This document shows positions 5,178 to 5,209 of a stretch of 5,209 bases of DNA, piece by piece. How positions within the stretch are numbered: the stretch's first letter is position 1; every line of letters starts with the position of its first letter. A model generated the notes under the pieces. That model did not search any database. It was not told the DNA's origin and saw only the letters and a list, made by a program, of their open reading frames with translations. The position numbers and the translations under genes are program-made. The stretch is from Clostridia bacterium (GTDB lineage: Bacteria; Bacillota; Clostridia; Oscillospirales; Acutalibacteraceae): the NCBI GenBank assembly GCA_017615405.1, contig JAGAAE010000133.1:1-5209 (forward strand). The letters run 5' to 3'.

Positions 5178-5209
5178 GGGAGAGTTCCCGAGCGGCCAAA
5201 GGGGGCAGA
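5178..5209 (+). tRNA. tRNA-Tyr, 5' part (cut by window end)
   Basis: The acceptor strand GGGAGAG (5178-5184), TT, and the D arm CCCGAGCGGCCAAAGGG (5187-5203) match the very characteristic bacterial tRNA-Tyr D arm, and GCAGA (5205-5209) is the 5' half of its anticodon stem. The window ends just before the anticodon, so identity rests on the D arm and on the Thr-Tyr order common in Firmicute clusters. A 28-base spacer (5150-5177) separates it from tRNA-Thr, with which it is probably co-transcribed. tRNA-Leu or -Ser is possible but fits less well. Confidence 0.82.

Overview
The window looks like chromosome from an endospore-forming, low-to-moderate G+C Firmicute, most likely a clostridial (Eubacteriales-type) bacterium. 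The evidence is a clear SpoIIID gene, strong GGAGG ribosome binding sites, canonical TTGACT/TATAAT promoters, separate secD and secF genes, and a clostridial-looking tRNA-Thr/tRNA-Tyr pair with encoded CCA. All identified genes lie on the + strand, and no mobile element, CRISPR array or rRNA is visible.

Layout. Bases 1-433 are the 3' end of a PLP-dependent class I/II aminotransferase whose start lies outside the window. After a 65-base gap comes a 242-residue lipoprotein (499-1227). Its exported part is a free-standing copy of the large extracytoplasmic (P1) domain of SecD, closely related to the same domain of the SecD encoded just downstream. The 247-base gap 1228-1474 holds AT-rich DNA, a near-perfect sigma-A promoter (1329-1357) and a leader of about 110 bases with three consecutive stem-loops, the last just before the secD ribosome binding site. 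secD (1475-2971) and secF (2964-3920) overlap by 8 bases and encode the two halves of the proton-driven protein-export motor. A perfect 13-bp hairpin (3934-3964) follows.

spoIIID (4027-4347) encodes the mother-cell sporulation regulator. Its reading frame runs 65 bases into an iron-sulfur flavoprotein-like reductase gene (4283-4900), which ends at a rho-independent terminator (4910-4942). Bases 4943-5026 are AT-rich and I see no gene there. A strong extended -10 promoter (5027-5055) then drives a tRNA cluster: tRNA-Thr(UGU), complete, and tRNA-Tyr, cut by the window end inside the anticodon stem.

Most of the content is housekeeping. The item most worth attention is the SecD-P1-like lipoprotein beside secDF: a tethered, motor-less copy of the SecD substrate-handling domain that could be a SecDF accessory factor or a decaying partial duplication. 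Second are the structured secD leader and the odd spoIIID/flavoprotein overlap, which a single added A would remove.
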